Below are positions 36,335-45,938 of a stretch of 64,000 bases of DNA, one piece after another. The stretch spans positions 341,424-405,423 of the forward strand of contig JAQUQR010000001.1 of assembly GCA_028715985.1 (NCBI GenBank). Reading direction: 5' to 3'. The DNA comes from Methanocellales archaeon (GTDB lineage Archaea > Halobacteriota > UBA148). The position numbers and the translations under genes were made by a program. The first letter of the stretch is position 1. Each line of letters begins with the position of its first letter. The notes below the pieces were generated by a model. That model was given only the letters and a program-made list of their open reading frames with translations. It was not told where the DNA came from and did not search any database.

Positions 36335-36811
36335 CTATAACACCCCTCTGAGCAGTAGAATCGAAGCTAGCAAGCCAAAAACTGCGAATGTTTCCACCAT
36401 GGCAGCAAATATGATCGCTTTTCCAACTTCTTCTGGTCTCTTTGCGATCAGGCTAACACCAGCAGCTGCAACCATTCCTTGTGCAGGCGCTGAAAGGCCA
36501 CCTGCTATTGCTACCGGTAAACACGCAAAAAGTATGGCTAACCCCTGCGCTGCTCCAACTGGTTGCAATCCCGAGAGCAGTCCGATGCCCATTATCACAA
36601 GGAAGCCTGTTAACAAGCCATATATGCCCTGCGTTCCTGGAAGCGCTTGTAGGAGCAGGATCATACCAAATTTTTCTGGGGACTCCGTTGCCACACCAGC
36701 GCCTGCCTGTCCTACTATGCGCGTTCCTATTGCTGAGCCAGTCCCAGGCAGAGCTACTGCCAAGGCGGCACCCAATGTCGCTAAAGCTAAACCCAATCCT
36801 ATCTCTACCAT
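36335..36811 (-). CDS. atpK: ATP synthase rotor subunit K, double hairpin with a sodium-type site
   Basis: 158 residues, four helices made of two fused hairpins; good GGAGG before ATG 36811. Hairpin 1 has LPGTQGIYG (L57, T60, Q61) and lacks a membrane carboxylate. Hairpin 2 has APAQGM (Q111) and AAMVETFAVFG with the ion-binding E140. These positions correspond to L61, T64, Q65, Q110 and E139 of the Enterococcus hirae Na+-V-ATPase K ring. I infer Na+ coupling and one site per four helices, as in bacterial V-type and Thermococcales rotors rather than the single-hairpin K of Methanosarcina. Confidence 0.92.
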   Translation of the reverse strand: MVEIGLGLALATLGAALAVALPGTGSAIGTRIVGQAGAGVATESPEKFGMILLLQALPGTQGIYGLLTGFLVIMGIGLLSGLQPVGAAQGLAILFACLPVAIAGGLSAPAQGMVAAAGVSLIAKRPEEVGKAIIFAAMVETFAVFGLLASILLLRGVL

Positions 36812-36814
36812 TCT

Positions 36815-38764
36815 TTATACCTCCTCTATTTCGACATATTTCGTACTAACTCTAAAGGGTGAAAACCTTTTCCCACCACCTTCATAAAACTTGCTGAAAA
36901 ACTCCACGTAGTTCAGCCTACAAGTATGAATAAATGCGCCTAGTGTGCTTACGAGCAAATTAAAAAGATGACCAACTATGAGCACTATCGCTGCAATAAG
37001 GACGCCGATAAGAGGTATGCCTCTTGTCATTAATGCCATATTGTTGAAGACCATGGCGATTACCCCTGTAGCCAATCCAAGTGCCATGAGCCTTGAGTAT
37101 GACAGCACATCGCCAAGATACCCAACCATCCCATAGAGGCTTGCCAGCCCGAAAACTAGTTTTTTCACCATCCCCTTTTGAGACCGACCATGCGTTAGAA
37201 CGAGGGTCATCGCACCCAATCCAGCCACACCATAGGGTATTTTGCCGAGGGATATGATATTCATCTCTGCCAAAATTATGAGCACCAATCCACTTAAGAG
37301 AGTGAACCATGTGAGTTGGTCAAAGACTGCATCTTTGATGTTCCCCCTTCGTATGTTATTATACATCTTCGCCCCTATGCCGACGAAGATGTGGGTTATA
37401 CCCAAAATTAGAGCGAATATCAGCATCGTCATCGGATCGTCTACAGGGTTTACCCATAGTGCTGGCATTTTCAATAAATCTCCAAACCAACTTCCACCCA
37501 ATACTCCGAAGAAGACGCTGGAAATACCGCAGATTGCCAACAACCTCAGAAATTTTTTACCTGTGGGCCCCATGACATATTTTTTCGTCATTAGTATTGA
37601 TAATATTGAGAGCATAATCCCGTAGCAAGCATCAGATAGACATACGCCAAAGAATACGATGAAAAAAGCTGTCACGAGTGGTGTGGGATCCATCTCGCTG
37701 TATTTTGGCAGACTATACATATCTATGATGGCCTCAAACGGATCTGCTAGGGTTGTATTTTCTAGAGCGATCGGGGGATTTTCACCATCTTCCGGATCTC
37801 TCGTAAATATCTCTACGGTATTTGATACGCTTTTCAGCAGGTTTCTTAAGGTCTCTATGTTTTTCTCCTTGATCCATCCCTCTATCAGGAATGATGTCTC
37901 AGTTTTTGCAAAGTTCTTTATTATCTCTTCTCGTTCTCTATCGATATGGATGTGGTCATACATTGCCAAAAGACCGGACTTATGCCTGAGCAGGTCTGAG
38001 ATCTCAGCTTTGATGTCTCCTTTTTCTTTCTCGATAATCGACAGCTCTTCATTTATTCTTGCTTGAACCTCTGAAGGCGTTCCGGTTAGTTCTGGAAATG
38101 TCACTCTAGCAAAATCATATTTTCTCATTGCTTGAGTGACCTCCTCCTCTTTGTCCTTCATATAGATTGCAAGGATGTGGTACCCCTCCTCACTTTCCGA
38201 CACAGCTTTGAGGTATGTTTCAGGTGCCAATTCTGTGAGGTCCTCCCTCATTTCCTCAAAAGCATTTACGGTCCCAAGCACTATGTTTGTCTTTTCCGTT
38301 CTCCCCATCTCTTCCAAGGGAATATCTAAGCCGGTCCAACCTGAAAGCTGATCTAATGTGCACAAAAGCTTATTTTTCTCATTTTTCAGCTCATTTAGCC
38401 TGCGTTCTAAGCTATTACATCTATCGCATATTTTTTTATACTCAGAAAAATCGCCAGCTCTCTCAAATTCTGTCCTTTTCATGGGCGTCTTTGAGCTAAA
38501 AAAACCATCGATGAAGCCCTTACCAGTTTCTTCAAAATTGGAAAGGAAATCTATTGCATGATCCAGCTCCAAGAGTTTTTGGTCCAACTCTCGAAGTTCT
38601 GGCTCTCTCCCCTCTTTTAACAGTAATCTCCAGTCAGTAGTAGCCAGTCTTTCACGTAGGTCGGTGACCTCTATGAGCCCAACTTTTTGTAGCTCGCTGA
38701 CGATCTTTTCTTTCTGGGATTCATGCGAAATAATATGGATTCTTTTAATATCGGCTACTGGCAT
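36815..38764 (-). CDS. atpI: A-type ATP synthase subunit I (a-type stator)
   Basis: 649 residues. The N-terminal ~340 residues are a soluble arm that docks the E/H stalks. The C-terminal half has eight membrane helices. YSRLMALGLATGVIAMVFN contains the essential Arg of the ion half-channel. It overlaps ahaH by the TAATG junction at 38764. Confidence 0.95.
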   Translation of the reverse strand: MPVADIKRIHIISHESQKEKIVSELQKVGLIEVTDLRERLATTDWRLLLKEGREPELRELDQKLLELDHAIDFLSNFEETGKGFIDGFFSSKTPMKRTEFERAGDFSEYKKICDRCNSLERRLNELKNEKNKLLCTLDQLSGWTGLDIPLEEMGRTEKTNIVLGTVNAFEEMREDLTELAPETYLKAVSESEEGYHILAIYMKDKEEEVTQAMRKYDFARVTFPELTGTPSEVQARINEELSIIEKEKGDIKAEISDLLRHKSGLLAMYDHIHIDREREEIIKNFAKTETSFLIEGWIKEKNIETLRNLLKSVSNTVEIFTRDPEDGENPPIALENTTLADPFEAIIDMYSLPKYSEMDPTPLVTAFFIVFFGVCLSDACYGIMLSILSILMTKKYVMGPTGKKFLRLLAICGISSVFFGVLGGSWFGDLLKMPALWVNPVDDPMTMLIFALILGITHIFVGIGAKMYNNIRRGNIKDAVFDQLTWFTLLSGLVLIILAEMNIISLGKIPYGVAGLGAMTLVLTHGRSQKGMVKKLVFGLASLYGMVGYLGDVLSYSRLMALGLATGVIAMVFNNMALMTRGIPLIGVLIAAIVLIVGHLFNLLVSTLGAFIHTCRLNYVEFFSKFYEGGGKRFSPFRVSTKYVEIEEV

Positions 38765-39075
38765 TAGGTTACCATCCTACTGACGATTAGGTTGACCGCT
38801 TTATCCATGTTTTCTTGGGCAACATGCTTTATGGCTTTGATATCCTTTTCATTATCCCTATTTATGGCAAGGGATTCCTCTCTTGCCTCCTCCTCTGCCT
38901 TGTTAATTATGGAAGTGTACTCTTTCTTAGCCTCTCCTTCAGCTTTTTCAAGAATTTTACTGGCTTTGAGTCTGGCATGTGACAAGATGCCCTCTGCCTC
39001 AAGTTGAGCCTGTTTTATAACTTCGTCCGCCTTTAGCTCAGATGCCCTTATTTCTTGTATTATCTTGATGGTCAT
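38764..39075 (-). CDS. ahaH: A-type ATP synthase subunit H
   Basis: 103 residues from ATG 39075 after GGGAAGGGAT; GTG 39087 is part of the Shine-Dalgarno region and is rejected. Nearly all heptad coiled coil (ELKADEVIKQAQLEAEGIL), the partner of subunit E in the peripheral stalk. First gene of the operon H-I-K-E-C-F-A-B-D-DUF22. Confidence 0.9.
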   Translation of the reverse strand: MTIKIIQEIRASELKADEVIKQAQLEAEGILSHARLKASKILEKAEGEAKKEYTSIINKAEEEAREESLAINRDNEKDIKAIKHVAQENMDKAVNLIVSRMVT

Positions 39076-39201
39076 ATCCCTTCCCACTGAATAAAACAGT
39101 TTAGGACTTAAAACTTTTTATCACCTCTTGAGGCTTGGCTTCACAATCACAAAAAGGCATAAAGAATAAGTGGTAATATGTCTCAATAGAAGACGATTCC
39201 G
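39076..39201. promoter_or_regulatory. Divergent promoter region, ATP synthase operon and CBS-ParB gene
   Basis: The 126 bases between two divergent starts contain AT-rich elements for both sides, including TTTTAAGTCC-like sequence about 30 bases upstream of ahaH on the minus strand. No clear operator is seen. Confidence 0.35.
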
Positions 39202-39942
39202 ATGGCAGACAAACTTAAGGTAGAGGACTATATGACCCAAGACGTCATTACAGTATCTCCAGAAGATACTATTGCGGAAGTCATAGATCTCATTCATAAA
39301 ACAGACCATGATGGCTTCCCAGTAGTCAAAAATGGCAAAGTAGAGGGGTATATAGCTTCGATGGACCTTTTATCTTCAGATCAGGCAGATCAGGTGTCAA
39401 AGGTCATGTCAAAAGACCTCGTGGTGGCACATCCAGACATGTATCTGACAGATGCAGCAAGAGTGATGTTCAGAAAGGGCGTTTCAAAGTTGATGGTTGT
39501 CAACGATGATGGGTACTTGGAAGGCATTCTTTCTAATGCGGATGTCATACGTTCCCAGATAGAGAGAGCGGACCCTCAAAAAGTGTGGAAGCTCAAAAAG
39601 ACATTAGAAATCATTCACGATATAAAGGTAAGCGTGAAACACGATAAGGTTCTCATCGACCAACTTGTTCCAACGCAGCCAAAAATACATTTGGATGAAC
39701 TGGAGGGTAGGATCTATGAACTAAAAAGAGGGCTGACGGAACCCATAGTAGTTATCAAAAAACCAAATAAAATGCTGCTTGTGGATGGACACCATCGGGT
39801 CATCGCGGCAAAAAGACTTGGTATAGATGCGATGGATGCATACATAATCGTAATGGAAAAGAACGTGCCCCTTGGAATGGAGAGAACCGCCAAAGATGCC
39901 GGTCTCCTTTCTTTGGATGATGTCAAAATATTGAATTATTGA
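39202..39942 (+). CDS. Two-CBS-domain protein with ParB-like domain
   Basis: 246 residues. Two CBS motifs span about residues 8-65 (VEDYMTQDVITVSPEDTIAEV) and 70-125 (VMSKDLVVAHPDMYLTDAA), forming a Bateman module that usually binds adenine nucleotides. A ParB/Srx-like domain follows with VDGHHRVIAAKRLG (about 190-203). The combination is known in archaea but its function is not settled. It is divergent from the ATP synthase operon. Confidence 0.8.
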   Translation: MADKLKVEDYMTQDVITVSPEDTIAEVIDLIHKTDHDGFPVVKNGKVEGYIASMDLLSSDQADQVSKVMSKDLVVAHPDMYLTDAARVMFRKGVSKLMVVNDDGYLEGILSNADVIRSQIERADPQKVWKLKKTLEIIHDIKVSVKHDKVLIDQLVPTQPKIHLDELEGRIYELKRGLTEPIVVIKKPNKMLLVDGHHRVIAAKRLGIDAMDAYIIVMEKNVPLGMERTAKDAGLLSLDDVKILNY

Positions 39943-39986
39943 TTGAAGAGCCAAGGTTTTTATATCCTTTTTTTCAATATCTTAGC

Positions 39987-41063
39987 ATGATGCATACCCT
40001 CATAATCTGTATTGATAGGGATGATGACATAGGACATAAAGTTGGAATCAAGGGTCCAGTTGTGGGTAGAGCTGATAATCTTGATGCTGCAACTAGGTTA
40101 GCATTATATGACCCAGAGGATTCTGATACCAACACCATCTTTGGTGCAATCCAGATTTATGATAAACTCAAGGCAGAGGGGGTTGATGTTGAGATCGTAT
40201 CCATTTGCGGTGATCAGGATATTGGAGTAAAGTCGGATACGTTCATAGCGGACCAGCTTGATGAACTCTCAAATAAATATGGTGTAAAAAATGCAATCGT
40301 CGTGACAGACGGAGCCGAGGACGAATTTGTGCTCCCTCTCATCGAATCCAGGTTCAAGGTTGACTCGGTGCGTAGAGTTGTAGTCAAACAGAGCCAGAAT
40401 CTGGAGAGCATTTATTACATCATCAAGGAGTTGTTCAGTGACCCCAAGATCTCCAGACCTTTTTTCATACCCCTTGGGCTCGCCTGTCTCATCTATGCCA
40501 TTTCGGTGTTTGCAGGATATCCCCAAGGGGCTATCATAGCCATCCTGGCTTTTGTCGGAGTTTATCTGCTATTTAGGGGGTTTGGGCTGGAGGATATAAT
40601 AGAGGATTTCACAGAAAATTTGAAACGGTCTTTCTATGGGGGGAGAATTTCGTTTGTTACCTATGTAGCTGCAGCGATCCTTGTCTTCATAGGCATCACC
40701 CAAGGACTGGCCAAATGTTGGGAGCTTGAATCTCAAGGGTTGTTGCTCGTCGTAATTTTCATCAATGCCTCAGTCTGGTGGTTTGTAGCCAGCGGGCTTC
40801 TCTCTTGGGTGGGGAGGATCATCGATTCATACCTAAGCAAAGAACGAGTCGGGCGATATTGGGTTCTACCATTTTTCCTATCAGCGGCAGGCGTGACTCT
40901 TTGGGGTGGATCTGCCTGTGCCTTATTGCTCAACCAGGGATTTCGCTCTGCTGCAATTCAATACCTTATGATCTCTATAGTTGGTGCAGTGATTATAGCC
41001 TTCATCGGAGTTGGACTATCTGCATACATAAGAATGCTGGAAGGCAAACAATCTCCAACCTAA
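39987..41063 (+). CDS. DUF373 family membrane protein
   Basis: 358 residues from ATG 39987, with TTTTATATCC about 25 bases upstream, so probably leaderless. The N-terminal soluble half (LIICIDRDDDIGHKVGIKGPVVGR...) is the DUF373 hallmark. The C-terminal half has about six membrane helices. Archaea-specific family with no known reaction. Confidence 0.8.
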   Translation: MMHTLIICIDRDDDIGHKVGIKGPVVGRADNLDAATRLALYDPEDSDTNTIFGAIQIYDKLKAEGVDVEIVSICGDQDIGVKSDTFIADQLDELSNKYGVKNAIVVTDGAEDEFVLPLIESRFKVDSVRRVVVKQSQNLESIYYIIKELFSDPKISRPFFIPLGLACLIYAISVFAGYPQGAIIAILAFVGVYLLFRGFGLEDIIEDFTENLKRSFYGGRISFVTYVAAAILVFIGITQGLAKCWELESQGLLLVVIFINASVWWFVASGLLSWVGRIIDSYLSKERVGRYWVLPFFLSAAGVTLWGGSACALLLNQGFRSAAIQYLMISIVGAVIIAFIGVGLSAYIRMLEGKQSPT

Positions 41064-41254
41064 TTTTTGATCTCATGTACTGCCTTGGCAGGCATTTTAA
41101 GGCTATTTCCAAAAATTTATGGGATTCCTTGATATAACATAACAATAACTACAGAGACATTATAACCCTGTTCATCTTTGGGGGCATCTAACCTAATAGA
41201 ACGAATGTAACATTACATTGCCCAAGAGCGGGCTGAGCAGAAACCTCTTTTATT

Positions 41255-42925
41255 TTATCTATCGACTCCGCGACCTTTCTGTTTTCCGTATAATTCTTGC
41301 ACTCTCCGCACGGAATCTACATCTTCCACTGATTTATCGCTTCTTATGCTGATCAGTCTTGGGAACCTAAGGGCAAAACCTGATTCGTAATTCTGGCTTT
41401 TCTGAATCTCCTCATAGGCTATTTCAAACACAATTTCTGGTTTGATATCGATTTCTTTTCCGATTTCTGATATTATAAGCTCCTTAAAAAGCTCGGTTAG
41501 TTCTGCTAGTTTTTCATCGGTAATTCCAGTTCCGACCCTCCCTATGCCGAGAAGCTCATTTGTGTCCTCATCCCTGCAAGCCAACGAATATGAGCCGATG
41601 AGGTTTGCCCTTCTGCCTTCCCCCCACCCAGCCCCTATCACAGCTAGATCTAATGTCTCCATTACTGGTTTTATTTTCAACCAATTTTTTCCTCTCTTGC
41701 CAGGAGTGTATGTTGATTTGGGGTTTTTGATCATCACGCCCTCGTGTCCAGCAGACAGTGCCTCTTGATAAATGCTCTCGATGACAGCGAGATCACTTGT
41801 GATGGTCTGCGGCGCTACGATGATCTTTGATGAGTGTTTCGTTTTTAGGCTACCCTCGAGGACTTTGCGCCTTTCGCTCAAAGTAAAATCGATCAAACCT
41901 TTGCCATCGTACAAAACATCAAATAAGCTCAGTAGAAATGGGATTTCCTTTGCCATTTGCTCCACGTCATATTTTCTTCTAAATCTCCTCAAAATATCCT
42001 GAAAAGGTCTCGGTTTACCATCTTCGCCTATTGCGATCACTTCCCCATCGAGAATGGCTCGTTTAAAGGTCACATCCTTTTTGATCAAATTCACAATGTC
42101 TGGTAGGGATTTGGTGATGTTTTCCAACTTCCTGGAGTATAGCTGTATCTCATCATCCATTTTATGAATCTGCATACGTGCCCCATCGTATTTCCATTCT
42201 ATGGCAGCTTCACCCATTTCTTCTATTGCCGCCTCTTTGCTCTCGGCCACTTGCGCCAGCATCATCTTGACTGGCCGACCGGGTTTTATGTCCAAGCACT
42301 CTAGCCCTTCCACTCCTTCTTTTGCGGTCACTGCAACCAGTCCGAAATCGTTTGTCAGCATATACCCTCTTTCCACTAAGCCAACAGGAATGCCAAACGC
42401 ATTTGCGATTGCATCCCGAACGGTGCCTTCCCCCACCCCTATGCGTAACTCCTCTAAAACTAGTCGGGCTATATATCGTGCCTCCTTTGGCTTTGCAGAA
42501 ATAAACAGCTCCGCTAGCATCCTAACTTTTCTTTTCTGAGACTTTTTGCCATCAAGTTGAGCAATGCTCTTGAAATTTCGGTAAACCTGCTTTACTGTCA
42601 ACTCACCGGAGAAAAGTGGTTGCTGCACTCTTCTTGCACATAGGTCCTCGCAGGCCATGCCAACATCACCCTTCTGCCTGACGACCCCTTTGATCTCCCC
42701 CCTCTTAGTGCCCGTTGCCATGGCTATGGCATCGTAGAGAAGACTGGGGCCCATGCCAAGCTCTTCGGCACTCCACGCTGGGAAGATGCGACCCATGATG
42801 AAACGGGGCACGATATCTAGCTCATCCGTATCCTGCAAAAGTTGGGAAACTACTTTGGTTATCTCCAGATTGCTCGTAATGCTTTCAAGCTTCTCGCATA
42901 TCTCAGCGAACTCGATAAATTTCAT
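41255..42925 (-). CDS. lig: ATP-dependent DNA ligase
   Basis: 556 residues from ATG 42925 (an in-frame TTG at 42937 is weaker). The adenylation motif EWKYDGARMQIHK (Lys nucleophile near residue 245), ILDGEVIAI, EGVMIKNPKSTY and NWLKIKP are ligase motifs I, IIIa, IV and V. The helical DNA-binding N-terminal domain is intact. Usual length for archaeal LigB-type replication ligases. Confidence 0.95.
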   Translation of the reverse strand: MKFIEFAEICEKLESITSNLEITKVVSQLLQDTDELDIVPRFIMGRIFPAWSAEELGMGPSLLYDAIAMATGTKRGEIKGVVRQKGDVGMACEDLCARRVQQPLFSGELTVKQVYRNFKSIAQLDGKKSQKRKVRMLAELFISAKPKEARYIARLVLEELRIGVGEGTVRDAIANAFGIPVGLVERGYMLTNDFGLVAVTAKEGVEGLECLDIKPGRPVKMMLAQVAESKEAAIEEMGEAAIEWKYDGARMQIHKMDDEIQLYSRKLENITKSLPDIVNLIKKDVTFKRAILDGEVIAIGEDGKPRPFQDILRRFRRKYDVEQMAKEIPFLLSLFDVLYDGKGLIDFTLSERRKVLEGSLKTKHSSKIIVAPQTITSDLAVIESIYQEALSAGHEGVMIKNPKSTYTPGKRGKNWLKIKPVMETLDLAVIGAGWGEGRRANLIGSYSLACRDEDTNELLGIGRVGTGITDEKLAELTELFKELIISEIGKEIDIKPEIVFEIAYEEIQKSQNYESGFALRFPRLISIRSDKSVEDVDSVRRVQELYGKQKGRGVDR

Positions 42926-43070
42926 GATGAGAGACAATTAGGTCTCTAAGGGTATTATTCTTGCGATTGCGATAATCAAAGGCCCCATTACATCATGATT
43001 TTTTTTGGAAAGGTTGATTAGCATATATGATTTAAAATATTTAGGAAGTTTACATAAAGGGGAAAAGTAG

Positions 43071-43895
43071 ATGGCAATTGGAATGGAAACATTAGTGCAA
43101 ATCATATCTTCAGTGATTATAGCTGCCGCTACTGTAACCTATGCAACTTTAACTTATTTTCTACTACGTGAACAACGAACAGAAAGAAATAAGAAACGTT
43201 TTCAGGAAATTGCAGACGTTTTAATTCGTCCATTATTTGAGCAGTTAGATGCTCAGAAAGAGTACCTAAAAAAGGTGGAAGTCGAATGGTCACGGGCAAT
43301 ACTACATCAACCACCCTGTTTAATATATCCTCAGAAGCTCATTGGAGATTGGGACTTAGTAAATAGAAAAATGAAATTAGTTTATAGTGATTTTAAGGAA
43401 AAATCTCCAAAGATAACTGAAAAAATAGAAAAGCATGACGAAGCAATGGAAAAGTTGGAAGAAAGCCTGAATACACTTGCAGATAAAATTAAGTCATTAC
43501 CGGATTTCGAAAAGAAGGTGTCAGAACAATTTGAGGAATACAAAAGAGTGACAAGCAGTTCAGATGCAAGTCATTTTGAACCAACGATTGAAAATTTAGT
43601 ATATATCCTAGAATGTATCGTAAGTAATAAACAAGATTTAGGCGGGGATAGTGTCTATCGGATTAATGTCTATCAGGATTTCTGGAATCAGAACGGAAAA
43701 GAGTTACTTGAGATAAGGGAAAGGCCAGAAATTAAAAATTATACCATTGCTGTTGAAACGAGCTGTAAAAAGTTACTTGAATTGACTGATGAGATTTTAG
43801 GAGACTTAGAGGGTGTTTGTAAGACATATAATAATAAATACGGAATCAGCTACGAAACAATGGAGGATAGACCCAAGCTAGAAGACTTAGCATGA
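43071..43895 (+). CDS. Membrane-anchored coiled-coil hypothetical protein
   Basis: 274 residues. One N-terminal helix (LVQIISSVIIAAATVTYATL) is followed by a charged cytoplasmic region with a coiled coil (EKIEKHDEAMEKLEESLNTL). AT-rich. No recognised domain. A decayed tandem copy lies immediately downstream (44026-44391). Similar single-helix plus helical-tail proteins are often of unknown, possibly stress or defence, role. Confidence 0.55.
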   Translation: MAIGMETLVQIISSVIIAAATVTYATLTYFLLREQRTERNKKRFQEIADVLIRPLFEQLDAQKEYLKKVEVEWSRAILHQPPCLIYPQKLIGDWDLVNRKMKLVYSDFKEKSPKITEKIEKHDEAMEKLEESLNTLADKIKSLPDFEKKVSEQFEEYKRVTSSSDASHFEPTIENLVYILECIVSNKQDLGGDSVYRINVYQDFWNQNGKELLEIRERPEIKNYTIAVETSCKKLLELTDEILGDLEGVCKTYNNKYGISYETMEDRPKLEDLA

Positions 43896-43983
43896 AAAAA
43901 TACTTAAAAAAGGAGAAGTAGTTTGGTGCTAAATAGAAAATCAAACATCTTCTTTACGTCATCCTACCAAGCTCACACTTATT

Positions 43984-44025
43984 AGTGACCCATCATATGG
44001 GAGAAGTGACCCATCGTATAGGAGA
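43984..44025 (+). repeat. 21-bp tandem duplication
   Basis: Two adjacent 21-base units (43984-44004 and 44005-44025), each starting AGTGACCCATC, differ at two positions. They sit at the left edge of the decayed gene copy and probably mark the rearrangement. Confidence 0.6.
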
Positions 44026-44391
44026 ACAAAGATCGTCTATGATGATTTTAAGAAACAATCTCCAAAGATAGCTGAAAAATAGAAAAGCATGACGAAGAAG
44101 TGGAAAAGCTGAAAGAAAGTCTGGATAAATTTGCAAATAATATTAAATCATTACCAGATTTCGAAAAGAAGGTTTCAGAAAAATTTGAAGAATATTAAGA
44201 GAGTAGCGAGCAATTCAGATACAAGTCATTTTGAACCAACGACTGTAATCTTAGGATATATCATCAGTAATAGACAAGAGTTAGACTATCATTATTCGGA
44301 TCATGATTTCTGGAATCAGAACGGGGAAGAGTTACTTGAATTTAGAGAAAGATTAGAGATTAAAAATTATAAAATTGATGTTGAAATTTGA
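44026..44391 (+). pseudogene. Decayed duplicate of the 43071-43895 gene
   Basis: The DNA follows the intact gene from its QSPKI...EK region to its NYTIAVE region, but carries a stop after AEK (about 44080), frameshifts near 44160-44200 and a shorter middle. Recognisable pieces: SDTSHFEPT (intact: SDASHFEPT), IISNRQEL (IVSNKQDL) and DFWNQNGEELLEFRERLEIKNY. A broken tandem paralogue. Confidence 0.75.
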
Positions 44392-44469
44392 AAAAGTCTT
44401 GGGGTTTTGATATTATTTTAAATCGACGAAGCCATTAAAGACTTAGCCCAAACCGCGGAATTTTCCCAT

Positions 44470-45840
44470 TCAAAGGTTATACTTTATCTCGCCTCGAATG
44501 CCCATGTCTGACCAGGGACAAGCCGCTATGCAATTGGCACAAGACGTACGGTTCATTTGCCAAAAGATGTGGCATTTTACAACGTCGACGGGCCATCTCA
44601 GTAGGCCTGTTCGATTAGAAATGGAAGTAGGTTCAGTGGTGCGCTCTCCGAACTTGATGGCTCCCATAGGGCAGCTTTTGGCGCAGAGGACACATGACTC
44701 GCAGAATCTTTGTATCCTGAATTCGATCGGCTTGTCCGGCTTCAAGGGCAAGTCGGTTAACACCTTGCAGAGCCTAACTCGTGGCCCGAACTCAGGAGTT
44801 ATGAGTAGACCGAGCCGCCCAAGTTCCCCCAGGCCGGCGTCAATGGCAAGTGGGATGCTCTGTGCCGTGTCGTTGCCGCTGGGTATGGCAGGGTATCCCA
44901 GTGAACGTATGTACCTGGCAAGTGAGGGCGCCACCTCAGCCATTTCGGAGTATCCAAGAGCTGTTGCTGCGGAGGCTTCATAGCCAGGAGACTTTTTGAT
45001 TCCTTCCCAGTCCATTTCGACCGCAAGCACTATCGCGTATTTATAGGGAATACCAAGTTCACCAAAGTTGCCAGTCGACCTATCGAAATAGTTGGAGTAC
45101 ACCCAGCGTTGGTCGAGCTCACATATTCCAACAAGGTCTGCTCCGTAAAATTTTGCTACCTTCTTGATTCTCTTGGACATCTCTACGGGATATAAAACAG
45201 GGAATTTTGTTTCAGCTACGGGCTCGTCCCTGTCGTATAGCCCGCCGAAACCCATCTGGTATCCTTGGTATCCGGAATAATTAGGGGCAAGACTGCCAGC
45301 CTTATCGTCCACGTATATGGCACCAGCACTGAGGGCATTTCCCTCCTGCCTCACCAGTTCATCAACCTCTATTAAAGGAGCCTCTGCACGTCTCTTTTTG
45401 TACTCCTCGTCCCACACAGATCTGCTAAACACTTCATTCTTCTGATCAAATTGCTCAATTGTCTCTACCACAAAATCATCATAGGTGGGTTTATCGACCT
45501 TATTGATGTAAGTGGGTCTGCCCTCACTCTCCCTTAGGGATGTCGGTGTGGATCGATGTTCTGAATCGACGTGGACTCTCAAGGCACCCAACGTACTGAA
45601 TGTCCCATCGCAGTATGGACAGGCGTATCTGTTTATTTCTACTTCCTTGACTGCTTCTGTTTCTTTTATTACTTCTACAGGTACCTCTACTATTTTTTGT
45701 ACCTCTACTTCTTTTGGGGGCAATAAGAGAGATACGCCTCCAGATCCGACAGCTACTCCAGCCACGAACCCGCCCGTACCCACAAGTAGTTCCCTTCTCG
45801 TTAACTTTTCAAATTTTTCTTCTTTCTGTTCCTCTGCCAT
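44470..45840 (-). CDS. Tat-exported reductive-dehalogenase-like iron-sulfur/corrinoid protein with C2H2 insert
   Basis: 456 residues from ATG 45840 after GAGGGAT. A twin-arginine signal TRRELLVG (14-21) plus hydrophobic stretch directs export. A C2H2-type finger CPYC...H90...H95 (residues 74-95) follows. Then the RdhA/QueG-like core with IPSGNDTAQSIPLAIDAGLGELGRLG. Two 4Fe-4S motifs close it: CESCVLCAKSCP and CANCIAACPW with an upstream CHIFW cysteine. RdhA proteins reduce organohalides using cobalamin; no RdhB anchor gene is adjacent. The substrate is unknown. The next gene in this direction is none; the pseudogene lies beyond. Confidence 0.75.
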   Translation of the reverse strand: MAEEQKEEKFEKLTRRELLVGTGGFVAGVAVGSGGVSLLLPPKEVEVQKIVEVPVEVIKETEAVKEVEINRYACPYCDGTFSTLGALRVHVDSEHRSTPTSLRESEGRPTYINKVDKPTYDDFVVETIEQFDQKNEVFSRSVWDEEYKKRRAEAPLIEVDELVRQEGNALSAGAIYVDDKAGSLAPNYSGYQGYQMGFGGLYDRDEPVAETKFPVLYPVEMSKRIKKVAKFYGADLVGICELDQRWVYSNYFDRSTGNFGELGIPYKYAIVLAVEMDWEGIKKSPGYEASAATALGYSEMAEVAPSLARYIRSLGYPAIPSGNDTAQSIPLAIDAGLGELGRLGLLITPEFGPRVRLCKVLTDLPLKPDKPIEFRIQRFCESCVLCAKSCPMGAIKFGERTTEPTSISNRTGLLRWPVDVVKCHIFWQMNRTSCANCIAACPWSDMGIRGEIKYNL

Positions 45841-45938
45841 GGTATCCCTCTATTTTAGATTGGGTGTAAAAAGAACATATATATGATTAACTGGCTCTGT
45901 AGAAAAACCTTCCCTCTCAACTCCACTAGCTGGTTCTG

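Noticed and set aside
44470-45840. Epoxyqueuosine reductase QueG
   Set aside because: The Tat signal and the paired cluster motifs in C-terminal position fit exported RdhA-like proteins better; QueG is cytoplasmic.
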